DNA of 26,352 bases from JALHTG01 sp964653695 (GTDB lineage: Archaea; Thermoproteota; Bathyarchaeia; 40CM-2-53-6; JALHTG01), in NCBI GenBank assembly GCA_964653695.1, contig CAZZFQ010000012.1, forward strand, positions 1-26,352, in the 5' to 3' direction. The notes beneath the pieces were generated by a model. That model was not told where the DNA came from. It searched no databases and saw only the letters and a program-made list of their open reading frames with translations. Numbering within the stretch: position 1 is the stretch's first letter; each line of letters opens with the position of its first letter. Below, in pieces: positions 15,861 through 23,488 of this stretch. A program made the translations under genes and the position numbers.

Positions 15861-17087
15861 TTGAGCCTAGCTATCATTTACGAGTTTTCTGAGACAGATG
15901 AAGAAGGAATAAAGGCCACAGCACGAGACATGGGCATCGACCTCAAGTACATTCCATTTCGGAAGATCTCAGTCCTGATCGGAAACGACATTTTCAACCT
16001 TGAAAGTCGAGGAAGTAGCTACGTATCACTTGTCAAAGATGTGACTGCCATCCTCAACCGTGCTCAAAGTAAGAACCGCCGCCTTTACGCTGCCAGCGTC
16101 CTTGAAGGTTACGGCAAATACGTCTTGAACCCGCTGGGAATAGAGTCCGTATGCTTTAGCAAGTTTAGAACCCTCATCGAGTTCTGGAAAAGGAGGATAC
16201 CCATTCCCAAGACTGTCTACGTCCCGTGCGACTCTCACGATTTCACACGCGGAGATGTTCGAATCCACAACGAAGAGACGGTCGCTGATCTGATTCGGCG
16301 AAACCTAGGAGGTGGAAGCATTGTTGTCAAACCTGACGCAGGCACCCATGGAAAGCAGGTTCGCCTAGCTCGGGATCAAGAGTCGTTGATCAAGTTTATC
16401 GATGAGACGGAGCCGTCAATATCTAATCCTCTCGGTTTTCTGGCGCAGGAGCTTGTTGAGAAATGGTTCTATGATCTTAGAATAATCGTTGCAAAGGAAC
16501 ATGGAAGTTTGCCATATTGCTACCCTTCTGCCCTCGCGCGCGCTGGCTTGAAGGATTTTCGCACGAATACATTCCTTGGAAATATGGTCTTCAGAGTATG
16601 TCTACCGAGTGAGGTGCAGAAGACAGCGGTAAGAGCTGCGGAGGCTGTGGGGAGGGATGAGGCTTGGGTTCTTGCTCTCGATGCCATGGTCAATGTGGGG
16701 AAGGACAGATTTGTGGATGACGAATACATCAGATCGGAATTCGAGAAGCTCACTCCCCCCTTTGAAGTTGTCAGGAGAATAAAGCAGGATAATCAAGGTA
16801 AGAGCACAAATTTCAGAGCATGGAACAGAGGACTCGAGGCAGCGTATAGTGCGTACGTGAACATGGAGCCATATGAGAACATCAGAAGCGTAATACAGGA
16901 AAGCATCGAATTGGACAAAGAGCGGGTTCTCTTCCATGAGGCTAACTCATGCCCGGAGTTTTGGGAGCAAACCCGCCTTGTGGCTGGCATTAACCTGGCG
17001 GTTCCTCTTCTAAAATGTGCAAAGAGCGTCGAGGGTAGAATTTCATCAGAAGATCGACCTCGATTGGAGGAGGATAGTCAGGGATAG
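15861..17087 (+). CDS. lysX: LysX/ArgX-like ATP-grasp ligase with large insertion
   Basis: A RimK-like ATP-grasp ligase expected to attach alpha-aminoadipate or glutamate to the C-terminal Glu of LysW. Visible motifs: VVKPDAGTHGKQVRLA at 155-170 (ATP-binding lysine and loop), AQELVEKWFYDLRIIV at 195-210, FRTNTFLGN at 233-241 (the RTNT segment seen in LysX/ArgX), LALDAM at 271-276 and HEAN at 359-362 (metal-binding Glu360/Asn362). The protein has 408 residues against about 280 for known LysX. Most of the excess is an insertion of about 75 residues between LALDAM and HEAN, rich in charged and aromatic residues. The start is TTG at 15861, since the nearby ATG at 15848 is out of frame. Its place between lysW and lysZ supports the call. 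The amino-acid substrate cannot be decided. It stops with TAG. Confidence 0.8.
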   Translation: MSLAIIYEFSETDEEGIKATARDMGIDLKYIPFRKISVLIGNDIFNLESRGSSYVSLVKDVTAILNRAQSKNRRLYAASVLEGYGKYVLNPLGIESVCFSKFRTLIEFWKRRIPIPKTVYVPCDSHDFTRGDVRIHNEETVADLIRRNLGGGSIVVKPDAGTHGKQVRLARDQESLIKFIDETEPSISNPLGFLAQELVEKWFYDLRIIVAKEHGSLPYCYPSALARAGLKDFRTNTFLGNMVFRVCLPSEVQKTAVRAAEAVGRDEAWVLALDAMVNVGKDRFVDDEYIRSEFEKLTPPFEVVRRIKQDNQGKSTNFRAWNRGLEAAYSAYVNMEPYENIRSVIQESIELDKERVLFHEANSCPEFWEQTRLVAGINLAVPLLKCAKSVEGRISSEDRPRLEEDSQG

Positions 17088-17103
17088 CCAGGCGGGATTT
17101 GGG

Positions 17104-17913
17104 ATGCTGGTTGTCGTTAAGGCTGGAGGAAAGGTGCTCGAAGGTGGTTTGCGCCCTGAGATGGTTGCGGATATCAGGGCGCTGGCAAAGGAGAACAAGG
17201 TCATCTTCGTTCATGGTGGAGGCGTTGAAGTCACAGAGGTGGCTCAAAAGTTAGGGAAAGAGCAGCGCTTTGTTGTCTCTCCCGACGGGTTCCGAAGCCG
17301 GTACACGGATCGAGACACCGTGGATATCTACACTATGGTCATGGTTGGCAAACTGAACAAGCAGGTAGTCGCAGCTCTGGAGGGTGGAGGCGTGAGAGCT
17401 GTAGGCCTGTCTGGCCTTGATGGTGAACTTGTCAAGGCAGAGAGGAAGAAGCGTCTCGTAATAATCGACGAGCGGGGGCGAAGAATGGCTATTGACGGAG
17501 GCTACACTGGCAGAATAGAAAAAGTCAACGCGGATCTGCTTCGACTCCTCATGGAGGCAGGATATCTTGTGGTTGTGTCGCCTGTGGCGATGGGGAGTGA
17601 GTATGAGCCCCTGAACGTCGATGGCGACCGAACTGCTGCTAGTATCGCTGGTGCGCTCAAGGCTGACATGCTTGTCCTTCTGACAGATGTTGAGGGTTTG
17701 ACTCTAGAGGGGAAGCTTGTACCTAGGCTGCGACTGGTTGAGGCCAAGGAGATGCTTCCCAAGATCGGGCCTGGTATGATTACGAAGATTCACGCGGCCA
17801 TTGAGGCTCTCGAACTTGGAGTGAAGGAAGTGGTCATCGCCTCGGGAATGGGGCCCGCTCCGCTATCCTCAGCCGTGACCCATAGTGCCGGAACAGTGGT
17901 AGGAGATGGATGA
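17104..17913 (+). CDS. lysZ: LysZ, [LysW]-aminoadipate/glutamate kinase
   Basis: A 269-residue amino-acid kinase family protein, the same length as characterised LysZ. It phosphorylates the side-chain carboxylate of the LysW-bound amino acid. Motifs: VVKAGGKV at 4-11 and VHGGGVEVT at 36-44 (phosphate-binding glycines), SRYTDRDTVDIYTMVMVGKL (about 65-84), a nucleotide-site region LNVDGDRTAASIAGAL, and LLTDVEGL. The frame is open 29 codons upstream into lysX, but the ATG at 17104, 16 bases after the lysX stop, begins directly at the first beta strand and has a G-rich AGGCGGGA upstream. It overlaps lysJ by 8 bases, so translational coupling is likely. It stops with TGA. Confidence 0.93.
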   Translation: MLVVVKAGGKVLEGGLRPEMVADIRALAKENKVIFVHGGGVEVTEVAQKLGKEQRFVVSPDGFRSRYTDRDTVDIYTMVMVGKLNKQVVAALEGGGVRAVGLSGLDGELVKAERKKRLVIIDERGRRMAIDGGYTGRIEKVNADLLRLLMEAGYLVVVSPVAMGSEYEPLNVDGDRTAASIAGALKADMLVLLTDVEGLTLEGKLVPRLRLVEAKEMLPKIGPGMITKIHAAIEALELGVKEVVIASGMGPAPLSSAVTHSAGTVVGDG

Positions 17914-19123
17914 AAAGGAAGTCATAGCTGTTGAGGAGCAGTTTACGCCCAACATCTACGCGCGGAAGAACCTCGTCATTGAACGAGGAAGCGGTGCACT
18001 CGTGTGGGATAAGAGCGGCAAGGAGTACATCGACTGTACGAGTGCCTACGGCGTTGCTATTCTCGGCCACTGCCACCCGAAAATCGTTGAAGCCATCAAG
18101 AATCAAGCCGAACTTCTCTGCTCCTGTCATAACTCGATCTATACAGAGGCCCGATCCAATTTCCTCAGAAAACTCATGGCAATAACACCTCAAGGGTTGA
18201 AACGAGCAATCCTATCCAATAGCGGTACCGAGTCAGTTGAATCCGCTATCAAGATGGCTCGCAGGTTTACTGGAAAGACTGACATTATTGCCTTTGTTGA
18301 AGCGTTCCATGGAAAGACTATGGGTGCCCTCTCAGCGACATGGAATCCTCGATATCGAGTTCCCTTCGAACCCTTAGTGCCTGGTTTCAAGCACGTTCCC
18401 TATGGGAGGACAGAAGGCGTGGCAACGGCGATCACTGAGAAGACAGCTGCTGTAATAGTGGAGCCGATTCAAGGGGAGGGGGGCGTTCGGGTCCCCCCCA
18501 TTACATTCCTCAGCGATCTTCGCGAGCTCTGTGACAAGCGCAATATACTCCTTATCTTTGACGAAGTCCAGACAGGCTTCGGAAGGACTGGAAAACTCTT
18601 CGCCTGCGAACATTCAGGGGTCATACCTGACATCCTCTGCTTGGCGAAGTCTCTTGCAGGCGGCCTACCACTCGGAGTGACTGTCGCCCGAGAAGACGTG
18701 ATCAGCGCCTTGAAGCGTGGAGAACATTCAAGCACGTTTGGAGGCAACCCACTTGTTTGTGCTGCAGCTTCGGCTGCGATTGATGTCATGGTGGGTGAGA
18801 ATCTTCCAGAGCGGGCAGCTACGCTCGGTAGGCACTTCATGGAGAGACTTGAGGAGATACGCGGGAAGTACAGGATTGTTCGGGAGGTCAGGGGGAAGGG
18901 GCTGATGATCGGTGTCGAATGTCGCTTCGACATTTACAATATGCTAGTTGAAACTCAGAGCCGAGGTGCCCTAGCCCTCGACGCAGGCCGAAATATTCTG
19001 AGATTTCTCCCCCCTCTAGTGATCACTCAAGAACAACTTGACAAAGTAGCCGATATACTGGATGTGGTTGTTGAGGAAGAAGATGCCAAGCTCCGTCAGC
19101 CCCCAAGTCAAACTTCTGCGTAA
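17906..19123 (+). CDS. lysJ: LysJ, [LysW]-aminoadipate semialdehyde/ornithine aminotransferase
   Basis: A 405-residue class-III PLP aminotransferase related to ArgD. It converts the LysW-bound semialdehyde to the amine. Motifs: YGVAILGHCHPKI at 48-60, SNSGTES at 104-110 (phosphate contact), AFHGKTMGAL at 133-142, IFDEVQTGFGRTG at 217-229 (Asp219 holds the pyridine ring), LAKSLAGGLPLG at 246-257 with the Schiff-base Lys248, and STFGGNPL. The length is normal for the family. The start at 17906 overlaps the lysZ end by 8 bases; AGGAG lies right in front of the ATG, closer than usual, which suggests translation coupled to lysZ. The gene end overlaps lysK by 41 bases. It stops with TAA. Confidence 0.94.
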   Translation: MDEKEVIAVEEQFTPNIYARKNLVIERGSGALVWDKSGKEYIDCTSAYGVAILGHCHPKIVEAIKNQAELLCSCHNSIYTEARSNFLRKLMAITPQGLKRAILSNSGTESVESAIKMARRFTGKTDIIAFVEAFHGKTMGALSATWNPRYRVPFEPLVPGFKHVPYGRTEGVATAITEKTAAVIVEPIQGEGGVRVPPITFLSDLRELCDKRNILLIFDEVQTGFGRTGKLFACEHSGVIPDILCLAKSLAGGLPLGVTVAREDVISALKRGEHSSTFGGNPLVCAAASAAIDVMVGENLPERAATLGRHFMERLEEIRGKYRIVREVRGKGLMIGVECRFDIYNMLVETQSRGALALDAGRNILRFLPPLVITQEQLDKVADILDVVVEEEDAKLRQPPSQTSA

Positions 19124-20231
19124 GATGGTTGAGCTCTACAGCCCTACAGGGCAAGAGAACGAAATAGCTCAACTTCTCAAGGGAGAGATGCGTTCCTTCG
19201 GGCTAGAATCCAGAATAGACGAAGCCGGCAACACTATTGGAGAGTATGCAGGCGGCGACTCTACCATTCTCTTATGCGGCCATATGGACACAGTTCCCGG
19301 AAGAATACCCGTAAGAATGAACGGAAAAAAGTTGTATGGCAGGGGCGCTGTGGACGCAAAGTCTGCTCTTGCAGCCATGATCTCAGCGGCAAGCCTACTC
19401 ACTGTCGAGGATTTTCCAGGAAGGCTGATAGTCGTAGGGGCTGTGGACGAAGAGGGTAAAGGAAGAGGGGTCAGAAGTCTAATCGAAAAAGGTATTCGAG
19501 CCGACTACGCCGTCTTCGGAGAGCCCAGCGGAGCAGAAAACATCACAATAGCCTACAAGGGTAGTTGCCGCCTCAAGCTTACATGCAGAACGAAAACAGG
19601 CCACTCCTCTGCACCATGGCTCTTCCGCAACGCTGTCGATGAAACTCTTAGCTTCTGGAGGCGAATTCAAAGGATCCACTTTCCTGAAGAGAAAACGGAG
19701 AGCAGGTTCCACTCTGTCACTTCTGCCCTAACTGAAATACATGGCGGTGGGCCTTCCTCAACCGTACCATCCTTCTGTGAACTTCACGCTGACTTCAGGC
19801 TTCCACCCGTGGTCCCCTCTAAGAGATTGTTGGAAGCAGTGTCGCAAGCTGCAGAGGCCTATCGTTTGTCTCGGTCTAATCTTGAATTGAAAGTGGAAGT
19901 GGAGGATCTATGCGAACCCTACGAGGCGGACCGTGAATCTGTTCTCGTAAGAGGGTTAGCTTGGGCCATAAGGAACGTCAAAGGCAGGCCTGCAACGCTC
20001 CTTCGTAAGACTGGAACAGGAGACATGAACCTCCTGGGAAACGCCCTTCACATTCCTATAGTCTCTTACGGTCCAGGAAACTCCAAGCTAGACCACACAG
20101 ACGACGAGCGTATCGATTTCGACGAATACCTGGATAGCATCAAGATTCTTCAGAAAGGTTTGGTAAGAACGTTGGAACTCCATGACAAAGCTGTGAGAAA
20201 ACATTCCGTTAGCGTCGGCGCCGGTCACTAA
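19083..20231 (+). CDS. lysK: LysK, [LysW]-lysine/ornithine hydrolase
   Basis: A 382-residue M20-family zinc hydrolase that releases lysine or ornithine from the LysW carrier, the last step of the pathway. Motifs: LLCGHMDTVPG at 63-73 (His67 and Asp69), GRGAVDAKSALAAM at 87-100 (bridging Asp91), GAVDEEGKGRG at 119-129 (Glu123/Glu124), FGEPSG at 145-150, and a C-terminal SYGPGNSKLDHTDDE with the last metal His. The ATG at 19083 is chosen because GAGG lies about 8 bases upstream. It overlaps lysJ by 41 bases. The frame opens a little earlier, and the ATG at 19125 would remove the first helix. It is the last gene of the operon. It stops with TAA. Confidence 0.92.
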   Translation: MPSSVSPQVKLLRKMVELYSPTGQENEIAQLLKGEMRSFGLESRIDEAGNTIGEYAGGDSTILLCGHMDTVPGRIPVRMNGKKLYGRGAVDAKSALAAMISAASLLTVEDFPGRLIVVGAVDEEGKGRGVRSLIEKGIRADYAVFGEPSGAENITIAYKGSCRLKLTCRTKTGHSSAPWLFRNAVDETLSFWRRIQRIHFPEEKTESRFHSVTSALTEIHGGGPSSTVPSFCELHADFRLPPVVPSKRLLEAVSQAAEAYRLSRSNLELKVEVEDLCEPYEADRESVLVRGLAWAIRNVKGRPATLLRKTGTGDMNLLGNALHIPIVSYGPGNSKLDHTDDERIDFDEYLDSIKILQKGLVRTLELHDKAVRKHSVSVGAGH

Positions 20232-20775
20232 CTAATCGTCGCTCTGATCAATGATATGTTCGTCCAGCTCTGTCCAATGATATCGCGTAGCGACATGACA
20301 ACGGCGTCGATAGCGTGCGCAAGTCCGCCCGTATACGCCTAGTAAATTAGATGAATTCCTTCTCATTTCAAGCTTGTATGGACAGCTTTGATGTAGAGCG
20401 GTCCCACTAGTTCATTGAAGATGTGGCCGAGTTCGAGGGGACCTGTGGAGCGCTTTCTGGTGCGCGTTTTCGTTGCTGAAATTGGTTCCGGAATCAAAAG
20501 AGATTCATATTTGCGAGGGCTTGAACTTGCCTGAGAAGACCTCGTGGCGCACAGATCACTATGAGACCGGGCGGCAATAGTGTGCCTTCGATTTCTGAAT
20601 GTGAATAGATTGTTTTGGGGCGGATGTTCACAGCTGCGCGGCCAGACCGACAGCCTCTGCAGTAACAGTTGTCTCTTGGTATTTCAAAGGCGGGTTGGTT
20701 GAGGTATCTTGTTGATGCTGTAGGTTGGGTCTGTCGACGTTTGATCCAGAGTGTGCCTGGACGAAGGCTGCAAGG
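20232..20775. other. intergenic stretch without a recognisable gene
   Basis: These 544 bases lie between the convergent lysK and DUF6064 genes. No frame shows a family I recognise, and no tRNA or strong terminator was seen. A short direct repeat, CAATGATAT, occurs twice near 20250-20285. Confidence 0.5.
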
Positions 20776-21429
20776 TTACGTTGGTAATTTCGCGTTCCGC
20801 CGCAAAATCGTCACGAATCCGACGACACCAAGAATGATTAGCCCGACATCTGCCCAAACCTGATACACGAATGCTGGATATACTCCCATCAGCGCCCAAA
20901 CTAGGGGCATAACCGTAACGATTCTGGGAACCTTCCTATCCGCCCATAGCAGCAACCCAAAGGTAAAGATGGTCACCGGACACGGAAAGGTACCGAAAAT
21001 TGGATAGGCAGGATAGCCGCGTTCGGTCAAGGATCCTATGATCGGATAGATGAGCATTGAGTAGACCACAATCACGGCCCCAAGAATATTGTACGAGTCT
21101 CCCGTGAATTTGAAAGATAGAGAAGATCTGATCACGCCGAAGGATAAGAACAATACACCTCCGACGACAAGGATCAGGCCGAATAAGTACCATATATCAC
21201 CAGCACGAAACATCCAAGCGAAAAACATCACACAGGAGACAATTCCAGACCATAGCCAGAGAAATGCCAAGATGCCAGAGATAGTTCTATTGGAGTACTT
21301 GGTCTTCTTCACAGCAAGAACTAGCGCGATTGCCCCCAACAGGTAGGTAACTATCACCATCGGCCACATGACAAGATTGTATGCATAGAAACCACGACGG
21401 ACCGCTTCGACAACAGACGTTGGATTCAC
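20776..21429 (-). CDS. DUF6064-family membrane protein
   Basis: A 217-residue integral membrane protein with about seven hydrophobic spans (roughly 19-40, 48-70, 79-98, 112-128, 143-160, 168-183 and 190-206). The segment FGTFPCPVTIFTFGLLLWAD (about 144-163) is the characteristic stretch of DUF6064 proteins. No catalytic residues are evident and the function is unknown. The start is GTG at 21429 with AGGGGG almost adjacent; a downstream ATG in the first span is a less likely alternative. It lies between lysK and lysY, but nothing links it to lysine synthesis. It stops with TAA. Confidence 0.7.
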   Translation of the reverse strand: MNPTSVVEAVRRGFYAYNLVMWPMVIVTYLLGAIALVLAVKKTKYSNRTISGILAFLWLWSGIVSCVMFFAWMFRAGDIWYLFGLILVVGGVLFLSFGVIRSSLSFKFTGDSYNILGAVIVVYSMLIYPIIGSLTERGYPAYPIFGTFPCPVTIFTFGLLLWADRKVPRIVTVMPLVWALMGVYPAFVYQVWADVGLIILGVVGFVTILRRNAKLPT

Positions 21430-21663
21430 TCCCCCTATGACAACACTACGTCGCCGCTGCTAGTTATACCTTTCCATCGTTAGAGGCAAAGCTAACCCTT
21501 GCCTTCTTTCGACACTTATAAAGCTGGCAAGGATGGTTGCGAAGTCGTCTACGAACTCAAGGAGGGAACATGGGCGCGCCCATATGTAATTGGATAATTA
21601 GGTGAATCCTGCCGCTTTGAGGCTATCTCTCGCTGTAAAACTCCTCTATTCCATGAGTAATGA

Positions 21664-21686
21664 GGCGGCCCGAAGGGATTTGAACC
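21664..21686 (-). other. tRNA 3'-end-like fragment
   Basis: Read on the minus strand, this stretch begins GGTTCAAATCC (B-box/T-loop-like) and ends CGGGCCGCC, like the T arm and acceptor end of a tRNA. The T-stem does not pair properly and no D or anticodon arm can be placed upstream, where lysY ends 18 bases away. It is a possible remnant or a chance match. Confidence 0.22.
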
Positions 21687-21704
21687 TAAACGGGTAAAAT
21701 GCCA

Positions 21705-22817
21705 TCATTCCAAAAGGTAGCTGGGTACCATATCTCTCAGCCTCGTGGTCTCCTCAAGTCCAAACATGAGATTCATACATTGTACTGCGTTGCCTACATC
21801 GCCCTTGATGAGGTTGTCCAAAGCGGAGATCACCCCGACTCTGCCCTGCCCCTCATCTAGGAAGAAGCCTACGTCACAGAAGTTAGAGCCGCGCACGTAT
21901 TTCACATCAGGTAAACCACCAGGTCCGCCAGTTCTCCTGGCACGTATTCGAACAAACGGCTCGTTCCCGTAAGTAGCCCTATACGCCTTCCAGAGGTCTT
22001 TCTCGTCAACCATCTTTGTCGGGTAGACATGGCCGATACATTCGACGCCTCGAACCATCGGAATCGCGAACATCGTAGCCCCCACATTGTTCGCCTTCAA
22101 ACCTAACTCCTGCCTCACCTCAGCCAGGTGCCTGTGCTCCTTTACAGTGTACGGGCGAGCAACCCCAGACCTTTCAGGATGATGCGACGCCCTTGTGAGT
22201 TCGGCGCCCGCTTCAGAGGAGCCGGTCATCACGTCGAATACAATCCTCAGATTTGGAAAGATATCCAGTTTCGTGAAAGGGTAGGCGGCGAGAATCATGG
22301 CCGTGGCGTTGCAGCCAGGGCAAGCCACGTACCTTGCCTTCCTTATCTCTTCTCTGTGAAGCTCCGGTAGGCCGTAGACATATTCCTTCAAGAGTGTCGG
22401 AACAAGGTGATCTTGTCCGTAATACTCCTTATAGGCAGCCGGTTCTCTGAGGCGGAAGTCTGCACTGGTGTCGATGAGCTTCGTGTCGTAGCCTACAAGA
22501 TTCTTCGTGATGTTGGCACTGGCTCCGGAAGGAACGCAGATGAATGTTACATCACTGTCTCGAGCTTGTCTAAGGACGCTCTCAGTCGCCTCAGCAAATG
22601 CTGGGTCAGACGGCTCGTACAAGGTGAACTTCAGATCCGTAAGACCCAGAAGGTTTGGATGTTCCCGGTGAACGTATTCTCCCGCCAAGTCCGTTCCACG
22701 CGTTGTGGCAAACTGGAGTTCCACATATGGATGTCTCACAAGGACTTCAAGGAGGACGGCGCCAGTGTAGCCTGTAGCCCCGATTATGCCTGCTCTTATT
22801 TGGTCAGCCACGGACAA
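21705..22817 (-). CDS. lysY: LysY/ArgC-type [LysW]-aminoadipyl/glutamyl phosphate reductase
   Basis: A 370-residue NADPH-dependent reductase of the ArgC family. It reduces the LysW-bound acyl phosphate made by LysZ to the semialdehyde. Motifs: GIIGATGYTGAVLLEVL at 10-26 (NADP-binding glycine loop), FICVPSG at 92-98, TSADFRL at 117-123, and CPGCNAT at 166-172 with the catalytic Cys169; the HHPERSG segment follows. This completes the LysW pathway encoded by lysWXZJK, although the gene is on the opposite strand and separated by the DUF6064 gene. The start is TTG at 22817 with AAGGA about 5 bases upstream; GTG two codons later is an alternative. A TATA-like box lies at 22847-22854. It stops with TGA. 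Confidence 0.93.
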   Translation of the reverse strand: MSVADQIRAGIIGATGYTGAVLLEVLVRHPYVELQFATTRGTDLAGEYVHREHPNLLGLTDLKFTLYEPSDPAFAEATESVLRQARDSDVTFICVPSGASANITKNLVGYDTKLIDTSADFRLREPAAYKEYYGQDHLVPTLLKEYVYGLPELHREEIRKARYVACPGCNATAMILAAYPFTKLDIFPNLRIVFDVMTGSSEAGAELTRASHHPERSGVARPYTVKEHRHLAEVRQELGLKANNVGATMFAIPMVRGVECIGHVYPTKMVDEKDLWKAYRATYGNEPFVRIRARRTGGPGGLPDVKYVRGSNFCDVGFFLDEGQGRVGVISALDNLIKGDVGNAVQCMNLMFGLEETTRLRDMVPSYLLE

Positions 22818-22846
22818 TCATTCCTTACCCAGAAAGGTAGCAACCT

Positions 22847-22854
22847 GCTTAAAG
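22847..22854 (-). promoter_or_regulatory. TATA-like box of lysY
   Basis: CTTTAAGC on the minus strand lies about 33 bases before the lysY TTG, giving a very short leader that still holds GGTAAGGA. So lysY has its own promoter apart from the lysW operon. Confidence 0.4.
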
Positions 22855-22957
22855 TCTTCTAAGAATTCAAGAGCGAACATGTTGAATTGTGTGGGCGATT
22901 GTGGTAGCAGAAGGTCTGGTGTGGGGTACTAGCAGCAAGGCGTTTTGTCCAGTTGAT

Positions 22958-23350
22958 TCATTTTTCCTCGACGTTAATCTCGAAGAGAACCGAGCCTGTT
23001 CCCGCATTTGGCCCCCAGATGTAGCTGTCTGGGCACTGAATAAACCGGCCAACCTTGGCTCCTTTGTCATGAGCATATAACCTATAGTACATGCTTGCAA
23101 AGGCTACAGGGCAAACTACGTCGGATTCTTTCAAGAGAAGGTTCGATCCCTCGATTACGAATCTAGATCCAGGCTTGATCCCTGCATGGCACGTGCCCTT
23201 GACCTCCTTGGCCGTAACGACTATTCTCTTCAAGATGCGGTCACTTCTACAAGCTTCCGATACGGTAGGCGGTTGGCATAAAAGCATTGTCTTGTCATTG
23301 ATGGTTCGAAACTGGGGCTTTGAGAGTTCGAGTCCTATAGGCTCATTCAT
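22958..23350 (-). CDS. TIGR04076-family small protein
   Basis: About 130 residues from the ATG at 23350. The C-terminal 90 residues match my recollection of the TIGR04076 family: VTAKEVKGTCHAGIKPGSRF, then a Cys-containing AFASMYYRLYAHDKGA segment, then IQCPDSYIW and a final VLFEINV strand. Family members are small, often Cys-containing proteins of unknown function in anaerobes. The first 40 residues or so (NEPIGLELSKPQ...TVSEACRSD) precede the usual domain. TTG at 23377 and an in-frame GTG offer longer starts, and none has a strong ribosome site. It lies 140 bases before lysY on the same strand. It stops with TGA. Confidence 0.65.
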   Translation of the reverse strand: MNEPIGLELSKPQFRTINDKTMLLCQPPTVSEACRSDRILKRIVVTAKEVKGTCHAGIKPGSRFVIEGSNLLLKESDVVCPVAFASMYYRLYAHDKGAKVGRFIQCPDSYIWGPNAGTGSVLFEINVEEK

Positions 23351-23488
23351 GACAGCAAGATAGACCACCTGACCCAAGTGTCCATCTTAAATGCGGGTTC
23401 TAGTCAGCCGCCGGTAGCTTGAAGGCACCACGAGACAGAAAATCATAAGTTGCCACTCACTACCAGAAGGACTAAGGAGGCTAAGTGT

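Noticed and set aside
17017..17103. Longer start for lysZ inside lysX
   Set aside because: The extra residues precede the first beta strand of the kinase fold, and the ATG at 17104 gives exactly the usual family length.
20421..20500. GTGGCCGAG, resembling a class II tRNA D arm, followed by GGTTCCGGAATC
   Set aside because: No acceptor or anticodon stem can be formed around these words.
23134..23152. GGTTCGATCCC, a second B-box-like word
   Set aside because: It lies inside the TIGR04076-family coding frame and has no foldable tRNA around it.
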